Positions 35,532-45,570 of a DNA stretch of 64,000 nucleotides are shown here, in pieces. Both the position numbers and the translations under genes were made by a program. Below the pieces are notes generated by a model. The model did not search any database and was not told the DNA's origin. It worked only from the letters and a program-made list of their open reading frames with translations. Origin of the DNA: Hyphomicrobium sp. (GTDB taxonomy: Bacteria > Pseudomonadota > Alphaproteobacteria > Rhizobiales > Hyphomicrobiaceae); the NCBI GenBank assembly GCA_030148425.1, contig JASBTM010000017.1, positions 62,001 to 126,000 on the forward strand, read 5' to 3'. Within the stretch, counting starts at the first letter, position 1. The number at the start of each line of letters is the position of its first letter.

Positions 35532-36707
35532 TTATTGACCGTTGGCTTTGCTGGGATCTGCTCCCGCGGGCTGCGGAGCGACTTTGATGTTAGGGCGGAC
35601 GCGCTGGATGCCTTCCGTGATGATCTTCTCGCCTTCGCTCAAGCCCGCAGAAACCATCGCGACCGCCGCCGTCGACTGTCCGAGTTGAATCCGGCGTTGC
35701 GTCACGACGTCGTCGGAGCCGACGACATAGACGTAGTCGCCTTGCTGATCCGAGAGGACGGCCGACCGTGGCACCGCGAGGGCGACGACAGGTTCTACGC
35801 CTTCGACAAGCGCAGTGACGAACTCTCCGTCGATGAGGGGGCGGACCGCCACGTCTCCATTTTGAGATACCTTCCTCAGCGGATTAGGGATGGTGCCTCT
35901 GACGACAACGGTATCAGTGTTGGTCGCGACAGAAGGATCGACATAGTCGAGCTTGCCTCGCTCGGCATAAAGCGTTCCATCTGGCAGTCGCACGCGAAGG
36001 ACGACGGCGTTGAAGCCTCCCTTCGGCGCGTACATCCGCCCCAGTTCCAGAAGAGTGGGCGACGGCACCGGAAACGTGACGTACATTGGGTCCTGACTAA
36101 CGATCGTCGTCAGCGTTCCCGAGTTGGGACCAACGATGTTGCCAACGGTAACGGCAATCCGCCCGACTTTACCGTCGATCGGCGAAGTGATGATCGTATA
36201 GCCCAGGTTGATTTCTGCAGTTTTTTGTTGCGCCTGGGCGCCCAAAAGCTGAGCTTCGTAGGCTTGCTGCTGCGCGAGGGCGCTATCGACGCTTGATTGC
36301 TGGCCAGCGGGACCGGAAAGAAGTGTTTTATAGCGCTCGGTGGTCAGGGTCGCGTTGCGGAGCAGGGCGCGGAATTGATCGACGGATGCCTTGGCACTTT
36401 CGACCGCCGCCTCATAAGGCGGCCTCTCGAGTTGGTAGAGGACGTCACCCTTCTTGACCTCAGTACCCTCTTTGAACGGCGCTTCCTCAAGTTGCGCCGA
36501 GACACGCGCGATAACGTTCACCTTATTGATGGCTTCGACACGCCCGATGAATTCCTGGACCTGCATGACGGGCTTTTTTTCCGCAACCGTGTAGCCGACG
36601 ACGGGAGGCCCTCCCGGGACCTGGGCAAGGACAGGCGAAGCAAGAAGAAGGACAATGCTTCCCACTCCAAGTTGCCGGGCAAATCGCAAGGCGGTCACTG
36701 ACGTCAT
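35532..36707 (-). CDS. RND efflux periplasmic adaptor (membrane fusion protein)
   Basis: 391 aa. Signal peptide 1-28 (IVLLLASPVLAQ). Lipoyl/barrel-sandwich halves (EFIGRVEAINKVNVIARVSA and INLGYTIITSPIDGKVGRIA) flank a coiled-coil hairpin (about 95-165). The beta-barrel region has VRLPDGTLY and the end PQPAGADPSKANGQ is flexible. No lipobox, so probably a soluble or signal-anchored AcrA-like adaptor. Starts 9 bases after the patatin stop. Confidence 0.95.
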   Translation of the reverse strand: MTSVTALRFARQLGVGSIVLLLASPVLAQVPGGPPVVGYTVAEKKPVMQVQEFIGRVEAINKVNVIARVSAQLEEAPFKEGTEVKKGDVLYQLERPPYEAAVESAKASVDQFRALLRNATLTTERYKTLLSGPAGQQSSVDSALAQQQAYEAQLLGAQAQQKTAEINLGYTIITSPIDGKVGRIAVTVGNIVGPNSGTLTTIVSQDPMYVTFPVPSPTLLELGRMYAPKGGFNAVVLRVRLPDGTLYAERGKLDYVDPSVATNTDTVVVRGTIPNPLRKVSQNGDVAVRPLIDGEFVTALVEGVEPVVALAVPRSAVLSDQQGDYVYVVGSDDVVTQRRIQLGQSTAAVAMVSAGLSEGEKIITEGIQRVRPNIKVAPQPAGADPSKANGQ

Positions 36708-36716
36708 TCATCGTCC

Positions 36717-38003
36717 TCAATTGTTTGCTGACACAGCCAAATCAGAAGCTTTCGTCTGGCGGGAGCTGGTTTGTCCCTCAAGACCTGGCGGGGCTTTCAT
36801 CCACCTGTAGCCAAGGTGGCCAGCGCGATAGCCGGTATCGTAGAGCGCGCGCATGTACTTTTGATCGAAGGGCTCGGGACTTTTCATCTTGAAGTCCGCG
36901 GGAATGGCAGCGAGGTTGAAGTCCATATGATCGCGCTCGGCCGTCGCATAGATGCGGTAGAGGTCTCCTAGACCTTCGTTCTTGATAAGCGTGGAGATCG
37001 AGCGCCCGGTAATCGACAGCGTATTCGCTTCAACCGGTTGCCATTCGGGGCTTATCTTGCCATTTCGAATAATGAAAACCCGCCTGATCGGTGGCTTCGC
37101 ACTCAGACCTGCGCCCTTGAGCGACAAGGACGGCGGCACCACGAACACCTGCTGGGTCACGCCACCATCGACATGCATCTCGTCGTAGGTCCTGCCGTCT
37201 GCATGGACTTGGATGTGCACAGGGGGAAAGACGCCGGGAATGGAGGCGGAAGCCAATAAGACTTTGCGGAACAAACTAAGTGCTTCCGGGCTATCGCTCA
37301 TCGCGATACGTCCCATGTCCCAAAGCACCGGACGCTGTGCGTCGAGGTTCGTTGTTCCGACCAGGAGGATGCGCCCTTTAACCCGCTCACCAGCAACCTC
37401 GCGCAGAAACTGCCTGTCGACGTATCTGGCGATAAGACGCGCAAGAGGAGCACTATCGGCTAACGCGGGGCCACCACTGAGCCCGGAGACGACGTTCTTC
37501 GTGAAGATGTCCTGCTGCGAGTACTTGGTGAAAATCTCTTTGAGCTCTGGGTCCTTCTCTCGCCCGAGAAACACAAATGGTGCGATCAGAGCCCCTGCGC
37601 TCACGCCGGTGACGAGATCGAAATCGGGCCTCGTGCCAGCGTCGCTCCAACCGACCAAAATCCCCGCACCGTAAGCACCATCTTCGGCACCGCCCGATAT
37701 GGCAGCGATACTAATGACAGGGCTTTCGCCGTGGTGCGTTCGCGACTGAACGAGCGCTTGCATTTTAGGCGCCTCGGCGCGCACGAGTTGCCGCAACGAA
37801 GCCTCAGAGGCGTCTCCCCAGATGCGAACACCTTCCATTCCGCTCAGCTGCGCTTCGTCAACCAGCGTCTCCGGAACAATGTCGCGAGGGAGCGTCGCCG
37901 CGCAGCCCGTGCAGAGAAAAGCAAGGAGCGCCGCAGCCAGAAGCGCCGGGGCGCGCGCTGCGAACCCGCTCAGAACTCCTCTGCTCCCGCCTGCCAGAAA
38001 CAT
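36717..38003 (-). CDS. Patatin-like phospholipase lipoprotein
   Basis: 428 aa. Lipobox FLCTGC with lipidated C34 after a hydrophobic leader. Patatin domain: oxyanion AISGGAEDGAYGAG (102-114), nucleophile S135 in GVSAGA, catalytic D279 in HVDGGV, a complete Ser-Asp dyad. Expected to hydrolyse acyl lipids at the outer membrane, facing the periplasm. It lies between the TetR and RND genes, where an outer-membrane channel gene would often be. Lipid repair or envelope adjustment under solvent/drug stress is an inference. Confidence 0.88.
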   Translation of the reverse strand: MFLAGGSRGVLSGFAARAPALLAAALLAFLCTGCAATLPRDIVPETLVDEAQLSGMEGVRIWGDASEASLRQLVRAEAPKMQALVQSRTHHGESPVISIAAISGGAEDGAYGAGILVGWSDAGTRPDFDLVTGVSAGALIAPFVFLGREKDPELKEIFTKYSQQDIFTKNVVSGLSGGPALADSAPLARLIARYVDRQFLREVAGERVKGRILLVGTTNLDAQRPVLWDMGRIAMSDSPEALSLFRKVLLASASIPGVFPPVHIQVHADGRTYDEMHVDGGVTQQVFVVPPSLSLKGAGLSAKPPIRRVFIIRNGKISPEWQPVEANTLSITGRSISTLIKNEGLGDLYRIYATAERDHMDFNLAAIPADFKMKSPEPFDQKYMRALYDTGYRAGHLGYRWMKAPPGLEGQTSSRQTKASDLAVSANN

Positions 38004-38006
38004 CGC

Positions 38007-38672
38007 TCACCCCCGCAATGCTCTTCGAGCCGTCTTTGGAACTCTGGGTGACAGGGCCACATCGCTCGTCCCGTAGGCCTTTAAGAACACGTCGACACCC
38101 GCCTTGGCGCGCCGGCGAATCTCTTGGGGGGAGAGTCTGGATTCGACGCCGAAAAGCGCTTTCAGCTCCGTATCTCGGCCGGTAAGCGCCATAAACTGCC
38201 CAGCTGCGATGAACGGGTCGGCCAATTCCAGGCTGCCGCTTTGAGCTTGCTCGCGAAGGTATTCCGCAATTGTCTCCTGTGCGCGCAACGCACCCGCCTC
38301 GTAAATGGAAGGACCGAAGTCCGGAAAGCGCGTGGTCTCGGTGAGCGCCAAGCGATAGAGGGCAACGAATTTGGGCCGGACCAACAGTTCAAGGGTGTGT
38401 TCGGCAAAGGCAATGAGCGTCTCACGAATGCCCGTACGCCGGCTCGCTTTTGCCAACGGCGCCATGAACTCATCCACGAGATTGTCAATGATGGCCCGAA
38501 ACAGCTCTTCCTTACTCTCAAACTGGTTGTAGATCGTCTGGCGCGAGACGTTGGCCGCCTCGGCAATAACGTCCATGCTGGCGCCATCGTAGCCGCGCGA
38601 GACGAAGAGTTCGGCCGCGGCCTCCACGATCGCGTCGCGTTTGCTTGCGTGAACTCTCAGCTTCCTACGCAT
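38007..38672 (-). CDS. TetR family regulator of the efflux operon
   Basis: 221 aa. TetR DNA-binding domain at residues 10-57 (AIVEAAAELFVSRGYDGASM, VSRQTIYNQFESKEELF); the rest is a helical ligand domain of the AcrR C-terminal type. First gene of the operon; three bases precede the patatin gene. A symmetric site lies 39 bases upstream of the start (38711), so it likely represses its own operon. Confidence 0.93.
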   Translation of the reverse strand: MRRKLRVHASKRDAIVEAAAELFVSRGYDGASMDVIAEAANVSRQTIYNQFESKEELFRAIIDNLVDEFMAPLAKASRRTGIRETLIAFAEHTLELLVRPKFVALYRLALTETTRFPDFGPSIYEAGALRAQETIAEYLREQAQSGSLELADPFIAAGQFMALTGRDTELKALFGVESRLSPQEIRRRAKAGVDVFLKAYGTSDVALSPRVPKTARRALRG

Positions 38673-38980
38673 TTTAAATCACCCCCGCCGCGAGACGCAC
38701 ATTTCTAGACTGGACTGTCAAGTCCATAATTATGGCAAAACGACGAAGCCCTTCATACGCTGATGGCTCAGGTTCGACATTGCGCTGGAAAGTGCAGTGA
38801 AGTGCCTAATCGATTCGGAAATGAGGCCCTTAAGTTCAGAGCCTCATTGTCCGTTATTCAAGCGGCGGCTTGCTCAATTGGTGGGAGATGCTTTTCGAGA
38901 TGCGCCGTGACTTTGATCCTTGAAGCGAGCTCGTCGTTGAATAGCCTAGTATGACTAAGCGTTGAACGACGTCCTGCAAA
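38673..38980. other. Intergenic stretch with TetR operator candidate
   Basis: 308 bp between the tetR start and the FbpC-like gene stop. It contains the dyad at 38711-38726. On the minus strand, 38868-38960 is open as a short C-terminal-like peptide (FNDELASRIKVTAHLEKHLP), with no start or ribosome site; possibly gene debris. Confidence 0.4.
38711..38726. promoter_or_regulatory. Putative TetR operator
   Basis: TGGACT-GTCA-AGTCCA: perfect 6-bp arms with a 4-bp centre, 39 bp upstream of the tetR start codon, of the size and symmetry of TetR-family operators. Confidence 0.55.
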
Positions 38981-40045
38981 TTAATCCTGTGCCGCGGATT
39001 CGGCGACGTTGGCGGCAGCGAATGCATGAGCCCTGCCGGCTATAGCGAAGCCAATCTCGTCGCCCGGCGCAACACTGATGCTGCTTGGCTGACGCAGCAC
39101 GATGGGCGGGCCGCTATGACCGGTCACTGTCAACGTGACGTTGGAGACGGCGCCCGCGAATTCGACATCTAGAACCTTGCCCCGGGCGCCGCTTGTATCA
39201 CCGGTGAGTGCGATCTGTTCGGGCCGGAACATAATATCAGCCCAACCGCTCCAGCGGGGCTCATCAATCTCTACGCTTCCGAGGGCACAATTGGCACGTC
39301 CATGCGACAGGACGGCCGGTAAAATTATGGCGTCGCCCAGGAACGTTGCGATCATCGCCGTCTTCGGGCGAAAATAGAGTTCTCGCGGCGGACCGGCCTG
39401 CAAAATCTTGCCTGAGTCCATGATCGCGACATGGTCGGCAAACGAAAGTGCCTCCGCCTGATCATGCGTCACGAGCAAAGTCGTCACGCCCGCGGATTGG
39501 AGGAGGTTGGCGATCGCCATTCGCGTGCTGGAGCGCAGGCCAGTGTCGAGGGCAGAAAACGGCTCATCAAGCAGCATCAGTTTTGGACGCCGGGCGAGTG
39601 CACGGGCTAAGGCGACGCGCTGCTGTTGACCGCCGGACAGGGCATCGGGCGTACGAGATAGCATGGAAGGGTTGAGCCCCACCATATCGCTCAGCTCCGC
39701 AATGGCTTCAACTTGGCTCCTTGTATGTCCCGGCAAACCGAAGCCGATATTCTCCGCGACAGTGAGGTGGGGAAATAGCGCGCCGTCCTGCATCACCAGC
39801 CCGACGTCACGCAGGTGAGGTGGAACGGCGGACGTCCCGTCGACAAGGAGACGCCCATCCAACATAATCCGCCCGGACTGAGGGACGTCGAACCCGGCCA
39901 GCATGCGCAGCAGGGTGGTTTTTCCAGAGCCGGACGGCCCGACGATCGCGGTCCGGCCCCCAGCGCCGATGCAGAGCGAAACATCATCGAGCGCCGATAC
40001 GGATCCATATCGCTTGCTGAGGGCGTCAATCGACAAAAAAGTCAT
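38981..40045 (-). CDS. fbpC: Iron(III) ABC transporter ATPase, FbpC-like
   Basis: 354 aa. Walker [13 protein letters not shown]-loop VMQDGALF, signature [15 protein letters not shown], Walker [14 protein letters not shown]-loop [11 protein letters not shown]-terminal TOBE/regulatory domain (FRPEQIAL). ATG 40045 overlaps the permease stop (ATGA), which decides the start over one 13 codons earlier. Third gene of the FbpABC operon; hydrolyses ATP at the inner membrane to import ferric iron. Confidence 0.9.
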   Translation of the reverse strand: MTFLSIDALSKRYGSVSALDDVSLCIGAGGRTAIVGPSGSGKTTLLRMLAGFDVPQSGRIMLDGRLLVDGTSAVPPHLRDVGLVMQDGALFPHLTVAENIGFGLPGHTRSQVEAIAELSDMVGLNPSMLSRTPDALSGGQQQRVALARALARRPKLMLLDEPFSALDTGLRSSTRMAIANLLQSAGVTTLLVTHDQAEALSFADHVAIMDSGKILQAGPPRELYFRPKTAMIATFLGDAIILPAVLSHGRANCALGSVEIDEPRWSGWADIMFRPEQIALTGDTSGARGKVLDVEFAGAVSNVTLTVTGHSGPPIVLRQPSSISVAPGDEIGFAIAGRAHAFAAANVAESAAQD

Positions 40046-41586
40046 CGGCCGGAGAGCCGGCGTGACTGAGCGTAGAGCAGGCATGTGAGAGGCATCGAGA
40101 ACAGGATCATGAAGAGAGCGTATGGCGCGGCCGCGGCATAATCAATCTCGCCGCTGTAGGACCAAAAACCCGTCGCCAGAGTGTGGGTGCCGTTCGGCGC
40201 TAGCATCTGGGTTGCGGGCAGTTCCGTCATGATACCGAGCGCGACGAGCGCCATGCCGGACGCCGCACCGGGTGCTGCCAGGCGGATGGTCGTCGCCCAC
40301 AACGCTCTTCTTGGCGACCGCCCAAGGCTCGCCGCCGCCTGTTCCAGCTCGACCGGCGCCTGCGCAATGCTGGTGCGCAGGCTCAACATGGCGCGCGGCA
40401 AGTAGAGAAGGACATAAGCAAGCAAGAGGGTAATCAGAGACTGGTAAATCGGCAGGCCGACGGTGATGGTCACCAAAGCAAGAGCGATGACAACACCGGG
40501 CAACGCGCCTGCCATGTAGTTGCAGCCTTCGAGAACGCGTTGAAATTTGTTGGGAGCGCGCACCGACAACCAAGCCATAGGAATCGCCGCGATTGTCGTT
40601 GCGACTGCGCCAAGCGCTGATAGCAGCAAAGTCTCACCAAGGGCGGGGCCGATTTCTTCGAACCGCCACGCTGCCACGCCCCCGGCGACGAGCCAATGAC
40701 CGAGCGTCAGAAGCGGCACGCCAAGGCCAGCCGCGACCAACGCGCCACAGAGGAGGAGCGCTGCTGCACGCATTCGTCCGAGGTCGTGGCGAGGAGCACC
40801 TCGCGCCGCACCCGGACCCAGGCGCGCGAAGCGTCGGTTTCCGCGTATCCGGCTGTCGAGCGCGAGCAAAACGAGACAGCACACGATGAGGACACCGCCG
40901 AGCATATTCGCTGCCGGTCCGTTGTAGGTCGACTTGTATTGGTCGATGATCGCGGTCGTGAATGTATCGAAGCGGATGAATACAAACAGTCCGTATTCGG
41001 CGAGGAGATGAAGACCGACGAGCAATCCGCCTCCACCAAGCGCGATACGCAGCTGCGGAAGCACAACGCGCCGAAAAATGCCCGAGCGCGTCTGCCCAAG
41101 GGAGGCGGCAATATCTTCAAGCGCCGGATCGAGCCTGCGGAGCGCCGCAGCAATCGGGAGATAGAGAAACGGCGAATAGGCGAGCGTTGAAATCAGCACC
41201 GCCGCCGCAAGCCCGTGCATGCTGGGAAAGAGCGTGGTCCATGCGTAGCCGTGCACGAATGCCGGCACGGTGAGCGGCGCGACTGCCAGCCAAGACCAGA
41301 TACGAGCGCCGGGGAGATTGGTTCTCTCCGTTAGCCATGCGAGGGTGAGCGCCAGGGCGCCGCTGAGCGGCACTGTTAAACTGACCACCAACACTGTGTT
41401 GATCAGCAACTCGCCTACACGAGGCCGCACGATTAGGCCGACTGTCGTTGACCACCCGATCTTCGCAGCAATCCAGAGGATGAAGCCGATGGGCACCGCC
41501 GCAGCGGCCGACACGAGCACCGCGGCAGCGCTCATCCAGCCGTATCTGGAACGCCGAACCGCAACGAGAGATGTGTCTAGGGACAT
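40042..41586 (-). CDS. fbpB: Iron(III) ABC transporter permease, FbpB-like (fused two-domain)
   Basis: 514 aa with about 12 helices and two permease halves, each with an EAA-type loop ([20 protein letters not shown] and [20 protein letters not shown]). This duplicated single-chain form is typical of FbpB/SfuB. Overlaps the ATPase start and follows the binding-protein gene by 55 bp. Confidence 0.92.
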   Translation of the reverse strand: MSLDTSLVAVRRSRYGWMSAAAVLVSAAAAVPIGFILWIAAKIGWSTTVGLIVRPRVGELLINTVLVVSLTVPLSGALALTLAWLTERTNLPGARIWSWLAVAPLTVPAFVHGYAWTTLFPSMHGLAAAVLISTLAYSPFLYLPIAAALRRLDPALEDIAASLGQTRSGIFRRVVLPQLRIALGGGGLLVGLHLLAEYGLFVFIRFDTFTTAIIDQYKSTYNGPAANMLGGVLIVCCLVLLALDSRIRGNRRFARLGPGAARGAPRHDLGRMRAAALLLCGALVAAGLGVPLLTLGHWLVAGGVAAWRFEEIGPALGETLLLSALGAVATTIAAIPMAWLSVRAPNKFQRVLEGCNYMAGALPGVVIALALVTITVGLPIYQSLITLLLAYVLLYLPRAMLSLRTSIAQAPVELEQAAASLGRSPRRALWATTIRLAAPGAASGMALVALGIMTELPATQMLAPNGTHTLATGFWSYSGEIDYAAAAPYALFMILFSMPLTCLLYAQSRRLSGR

Positions 41587-41641
41587 GAAGTCTGAATCAC
41601 CGGTCGCGCCGAGCGGCCTTGCATGGCCGAGATATCTTTCT

Positions 41642-42652
41642 CTAAAGCAGGCCAGCCTCAGTCATCAGGTCGATGACCTCCTTGCTGTTGAGCTTGGAGG
41701 GATCGACGGTCGGGGCCGCTAGCTCGTCGAGCGGGACAAGCTTGGGATTAGAGGTTTCTCCGTTGCCGACTGCGTATTCAAACGACGTTCCGGTGCGCAG
41801 GATCTCCTGCCCGCCCTTCCCAGTTAGCCATTTGAGAAAAGTCTCGGCCTCTTTCTTATGCTTGCTCGAGGCCAAGATGCCACCGCCCGACAGACTTACA
41901 AATGCACCGGGATCCCGATTGCGGAAATAATGGAGTTCCGTGTTTTTACTGTTCTCACCCGTCTTGGCCTGATCGCCGAACCAATAGTAATGATAGATGA
42001 TCCCACCATCGATCTGACCAGCATTGATAGCTTTCAGCACCGCGCCGTTTCCGCGATAGATAACGGCGTTTGCCTTCATCGCCTTTAGCCAATCCGATGT
42101 CGCGGCGCTACCCTTCAGCTCGATCATGGCGCTGACGATCGCTTGGAAGTCAGGACCCGCGGGCGACGCACCCCATCGGCCTTTCCATTCCGGCAGAGCG
42201 AGATCCATGATGGATTTTGGCAGCTTGTCGGCGGCAAGCTTGGTCTTGTTATAGGCGAAGACGGTGCTCCGCGCCGCGATCGGTACCCAACGGCCGGATG
42301 ACGGGCGTATGGCTTCTGGAAGCTGCGACCGGATATCGGAAGACAGCGGCATGAAAAGCTTCGCGTTATCGACCACGACCATTGCCGGCGAATTCTCGGT
42401 CAGCAACACGTCCGCCGGCGACTTGTCACCTTCCTGGACGAGCTGGTTGCTGAACTCGTCGTCTTCGCCGTCGCGTTGGATTACCTTGATGCCGGTCGTT
42501 TTTGTAAAGGCAGCAATCCAAGCCTTCGTCAGGCTCGAATGCTGAGCGTTATAGACCGTGATCGTCGCATCGGCATTTTGCGCCATCGCCGGAACAAGTG
42601 ACGCTATCGCGGTGGCTGCGATTGCGACCACGATAGACAGGGGGGACTTCAT
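41642..42652 (-). CDS. fbpA: Iron(III)-binding periplasmic protein, FbpA-like
   Basis: 336 aa. Signal peptide 1-24 (cleavage after PAMA). [15 protein letters not shown] opens the ligand lobe; the iron-binding tandem tyrosines are Y222/Y223 in [12 protein letters not shown] 42652 has GAGAG five bases upstream, fifteen codons inside the longest open frame. First gene of the operon; an IRO-box-like site lies about 82 bp upstream. Confidence 0.93.
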   Translation of the reverse strand: MKSPLSIVVAIAATAIASLVPAMAQNADATITVYNAQHSSLTKAWIAAFTKTTGIKVIQRDGEDDEFSNQLVQEGDKSPADVLLTENSPAMVVVDNAKLFMPLSSDIRSQLPEAIRPSSGRWVPIAARSTVFAYNKTKLAADKLPKSIMDLALPEWKGRWGASPAGPDFQAIVSAMIELKGSAATSDWLKAMKANAVIYRGNGAVLKAINAGQIDGGIIYHYYWFGDQAKTGENSKNTELHYFRNRDPGAFVSLSGGGILASSKHKKEAETFLKWLTGKGGQEILRTGTSFEYAVGNGETSNPKLVPLDELAAPTVDPSKLNSKEVIDLMTEAGLL

Positions 42653-42733
42653 GCTATCTCTCGCGCAACATTGTTTAAAGCGGAAGCCTATGGGCATCTC
42701 TTCCTAGTCTTCCGTTCAGGGACATAGTGAACC

Positions 42734-42748
42734 TGACTATTAGTGTCA
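42734..42748. promoter_or_regulatory. IRO-box-like site (TGA-N9-TCA) upstream of fbpA
   Basis: TGACTATTAGTGTCA fits the TGA-N9-TCA core of the rhizobial iron-responsive (RirA) operator, between the TonB receptor end and fbpA. The core is short and AT content is ordinary here, so chance is possible. Confidence 0.35.
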
Positions 42749-42839
42749 ACTTTAGAGCAGTTTTCTGGTGGGATCGCGAGAGAGCTGCGATTGAGGAAAG
42801 ACGCTTACACCTTATGTGATGCAGTCTCTTTTGCAGTTC

Positions 42840-42873
42840 ATTGCGGAAGCGCGCCGGAGCACGCCTCCGCAAT
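42840..42873 (-). terminator. Hairpin after the catecholate receptor gene
   Basis: ATTGCGGAAGCG (42840-42851) pairs with CGCCTCCGCAAT (42862-42873) apart from one mismatched/bulged base, ten bases below the receptor stop. No T-run follows, so termination would be weak or factor-assisted; it may instead protect the 3' end. Confidence 0.5.
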
Positions 42874-42882
42874 ATGATGATT

Positions 42883-45273
42883 TTAGAAGCGCGATGTTAC
42901 CGTGGCATAGAAGGCCTGCGGAGAGCCCGGCGTAATGTTGTTGTTGCTGTGGGCGGTCGAGTAATAGTCCGTGTCCAGGACGTTCTCAACGTTTAGCTGC
43001 GCCTTCAAGGTTTCGTTTATGTCCCAGAACAATGCTGCATCGAGACGGGCATAACCCGGCAATGTGACCGCGTTGTCGACACTCGCGAACATGCTGGAGC
43101 GGCTGATGACACCAAGACCCGCCGCCCAGGATGGTAGAAAGCGATACTTGTTCCAGAGCGAGAAGGTATGGTGAGGAACGAGTGCGACTTCCTTGCCCGT
43201 CGTGTCGAGAGCCAGCGCACCATTAGTGAAGGTTTGCGTTCCCCTCATAACCTCGGAGACTTGGTAGCCGTAACCAGCAACAACCTCCCATTTGTCGGTG
43301 ATATAGCCTGTCAGCGCGAGTTCTGCGCCTTGTGTTCGGGTCTTGCCTACCTGCACAGAAGTTGTTGCATCGATTGCGACCAACTGATTCATGCGATCAA
43401 GCTGGAAGAGCGCCCCCGTAAAGAACAGATCCTTTGCAACTTCCCACTTAAAGCCGACCTCCTTATTGACGAACTCCTCGGGTACTAGGTTCGCGCTTCC
43501 CGTGACGCCGCCCGAAAGGCTAGCAAATTGATCGCCCGACGAGGGCAAAAATGAGCGCGAATAGCTCAGATAGAGGGACATATTATCTGCGGGCTTAAAC
43601 ACTATACCCGCCCGTGGAGACCACACGTCGTCAACGCGATCAAAGGATGTTGTCCCAGCATTCGACGGCGTGCCGCCGGTGGGGCAGCGGTTGGACATGC
43701 CATTGGGTGTTTGGCATTTATAGTCCAGGTCAAAATGATCGAAGCGGACGCCGCCGATGAGATCGATGTATCGGCCGATTGCGATTTGATCTTGAATATA
43801 GACGCCCGCGAGCGTCAGGCCTGAGTGCTGAAATGGGCCGGCATCGAGTTTCCAATCAGGCCCATCGAACGTGACGGGATTGGAGAAAGGGACGTTGCGT
43901 TCTGAGTTCGGAAAGCTTGGGCTACTATAGTTGCCCGAGTTCGGATAACGCTGGTTTTCGGTGGACTGATAACCGACCTCGGTACCGACGAGGAGCGTAT
44001 GGCGCATCCAGTCCGTCGTATTAAATTTCGCTGTCACGTCGGTCTGATTGAAGATGCTTTCACGCTGCGTGAGCTGGTTATAAGCCCCGAGCTGAATGAA
44101 TTTTGAGGTCGGGAAGGTGGAACCCCCAATGCTGCCAGGTTGGTTCAGAGCGGAATTCGCGTAGACATTTTGATAAAACTTATCGTAGTGGCCATACTGC
44201 GTGTGGTTCTTAATCTTGATGCCATTGTCGAATTTATGTTCGACGACGGCAGTGGCGGTATGACCGCGATAGAACATCACACTCTCATCTGGGTTGCCGA
44301 AGAACTGCGATGGGCTTGTTTTTGCAGGTTTGCCGGTTAGATAGTCCGACGGAATACCGCGATCGACGGTGCGGTCGTCGCTAAAATATTCATAGGCGAG
44401 ATGCACAACAGTGTTGTCATCCGTTTTAAAGGCCACTTTAGGATTGATGCCAAAGCGTTCGAGGTCCACAAAATCGCGATAACTGCCCGACTTCTCGTAC
44501 ATGCCGAGGATACGGAAAGCAGATTCGTTAGTGATAGCTTGCCCCCCGTCGAACTCGACCCGCTTGGTATCGAAGGAGCCATAAGTCGTCGTCACGTCAT
44601 AAATGCGCTCGCCTTCCGCCTTCTTGGTGACCCGGTTGATCACACCACCTCCGCCGCCTCGTCCGAAGATCATGGCGTTGGCGCCTTTGAGCACTTCGAC
44701 ACGTTCGATATTATATAGGTCGCGAAAATACTGAACGTCGTCACGTACGCCGTCGGTAAAGAAGTCGGCAGTGGTGCTAACGCCACGGATCGTAGGGGCG
44801 TCTCGATGGCCTTCTCCCTGGCCCACGACAATGCCCGGAATGTAGCTCATGGCCTGCCGCATGTCCCGCGAGCCTTGGTCGTTTGCCTGTTCCTTTGTCA
44901 CCACGTTGATCGTTTGCGGGATATCGATAAGCGGTGTGTCGGTCTTGGTGGCCGTCGACGTGCGCGTCGCGACGTAGCCAGTCACGCCGCCCGGATTCGG
45001 ATCACCTATCAGCTCGTTGCCATTCGGCGCGGGCAGTTCGGTCGATGTAGAGGGTGCAGATGATGGCTGAGAAGTTGAGCGCGTCGTCTTCTGTTTGGCA
45101 GCCGTCTTTTTTTTCGGAGCGTTTCCTGGCGGTGCCTCCACAACAACCGGAGGTAACTGCTGGGAAGATGACTGCTCCTGAGCCGCAGAAGGCTCGGCAA
45201 AACCAACACCCGCCGAAATGGAAACAATAGCCATCATACTGGCCGGCTTCCGAGTGCGCGCACGACGATTCAT
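42883..45273 (-). CDS. TonB-dependent siderophore receptor (catecholate type, Fiu/FepA-like)
   Basis: 796 aa. Signal peptide 1 to about 31; a Pro/Lys/Thr-rich linker (PPGNAPKKKTAAKQKTTRST region) precedes the plug (IDIPQTINVVTKEQANDQGS, then RDAPTIRGVSTTADFFTDGV, VEVLKGANAMIFGRGGGGGV). A 22-strand barrel ends with FYATVTSRF, the aromatic C-terminal signal. The plug signature is that of the TonB-siderophor family. No STN domain, so no transcriptional signalling. ATG 45273 has GGGGGAG eleven bases upstream; the open frame begins 36 codons earlier without signal. Brings ferric siderophore across the outer membrane for FbpABC. Confidence 0.94.
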   Translation of the reverse strand: MNRRARTRKPASMMAIVSISAGVGFAEPSAAQEQSSSQQLPPVVVEAPPGNAPKKKTAAKQKTTRSTSQPSSAPSTSTELPAPNGNELIGDPNPGGVTGYVATRTSTATKTDTPLIDIPQTINVVTKEQANDQGSRDMRQAMSYIPGIVVGQGEGHRDAPTIRGVSTTADFFTDGVRDDVQYFRDLYNIERVEVLKGANAMIFGRGGGGGVINRVTKKAEGERIYDVTTTYGSFDTKRVEFDGGQAITNESAFRILGMYEKSGSYRDFVDLERFGINPKVAFKTDDNTVVHLAYEYFSDDRTVDRGIPSDYLTGKPAKTSPSQFFGNPDESVMFYRGHTATAVVEHKFDNGIKIKNHTQYGHYDKFYQNVYANSALNQPGSIGGSTFPTSKFIQLGAYNQLTQRESIFNQTDVTAKFNTTDWMRHTLLVGTEVGYQSTENQRYPNSGNYSSPSFPNSERNVPFSNPVTFDGPDWKLDAGPFQHSGLTLAGVYIQDQIAIGRYIDLIGGVRFDHFDLDYKCQTPNGMSNRCPTGGTPSNAGTTSFDRVDDVWSPRAGIVFKPADNMSLYLSYSRSFLPSSGDQFASLSGGVTGSANLVPEEFVNKEVGFKWEVAKDLFFTGALFQLDRMNQLVAIDATTSVQVGKTRTQGAELALTGYITDKWEVVAGYGYQVSEVMRGTQTFTNGALALDTTGKEVALVPHHTFSLWNKYRFLPSWAAGLGVISRSSMFASVDNAVTLPGYARLDAALFWDINETLKAQLNVENVLDTDYYSTAHSNNNITPGSPQAFYATVTSRF

Positions 45274-45373
45274 ACTGTGATTACTCCCCCGAATTCCTAT
45301 CGTCACGGCATTGCCGCCCCGATTTAAGAAGGGAACAATCAGTTTGTTGAATGTAGTAGTAAAGTTTAGGATG

Positions 45374-45390
45374 GCATCCACAGAGGATGC
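45374..45390. promoter_or_regulatory. Inverted repeat in the receptor promoter
   Basis: GCATCC-ACAGA-GGATGC (45374-45390), about 100 bp upstream of the receptor start, within flanking AAAG/CTTT. Could be an operator or a leader hairpin. Confidence 0.35.
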
Positions 45391-45450
45391 AGCCTTTACT
45401 TAACATTGTTCGGGGTTCGCTTGGGGGCCCCTCGGACGCGAATTTGTGTC

Positions 45451-45484
45451 TCACACGCTACAACAGTGAAGCGAACGCGTGTGA
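45451..45484. promoter_or_regulatory. Inverted repeat between receptor and RpiR gene
   Basis: TCACACGC (45451-45458) and GCGTGTGA (45477-45484) are exact reverse complements, extendable to 11-bp arms with one mismatch, spacer 18. It lies in the 297-bp divergent region between the TonB receptor and the RpiR-type regulator, so it is a natural candidate for that regulator's site. Confidence 0.45.
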
Positions 45485-45570
45485 AACGCAGCAAAACCGG
45501 CTCCGAGCGAACCTGCTACTACAATGAATCTTTGTTTTGAAAAAATGCGAGAGAGGCGAAAGGCAGAACT

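Noticed and set aside
38868..38960. Short minus-strand C-terminal-like frame
   Set aside because: No start signal; too short to name.
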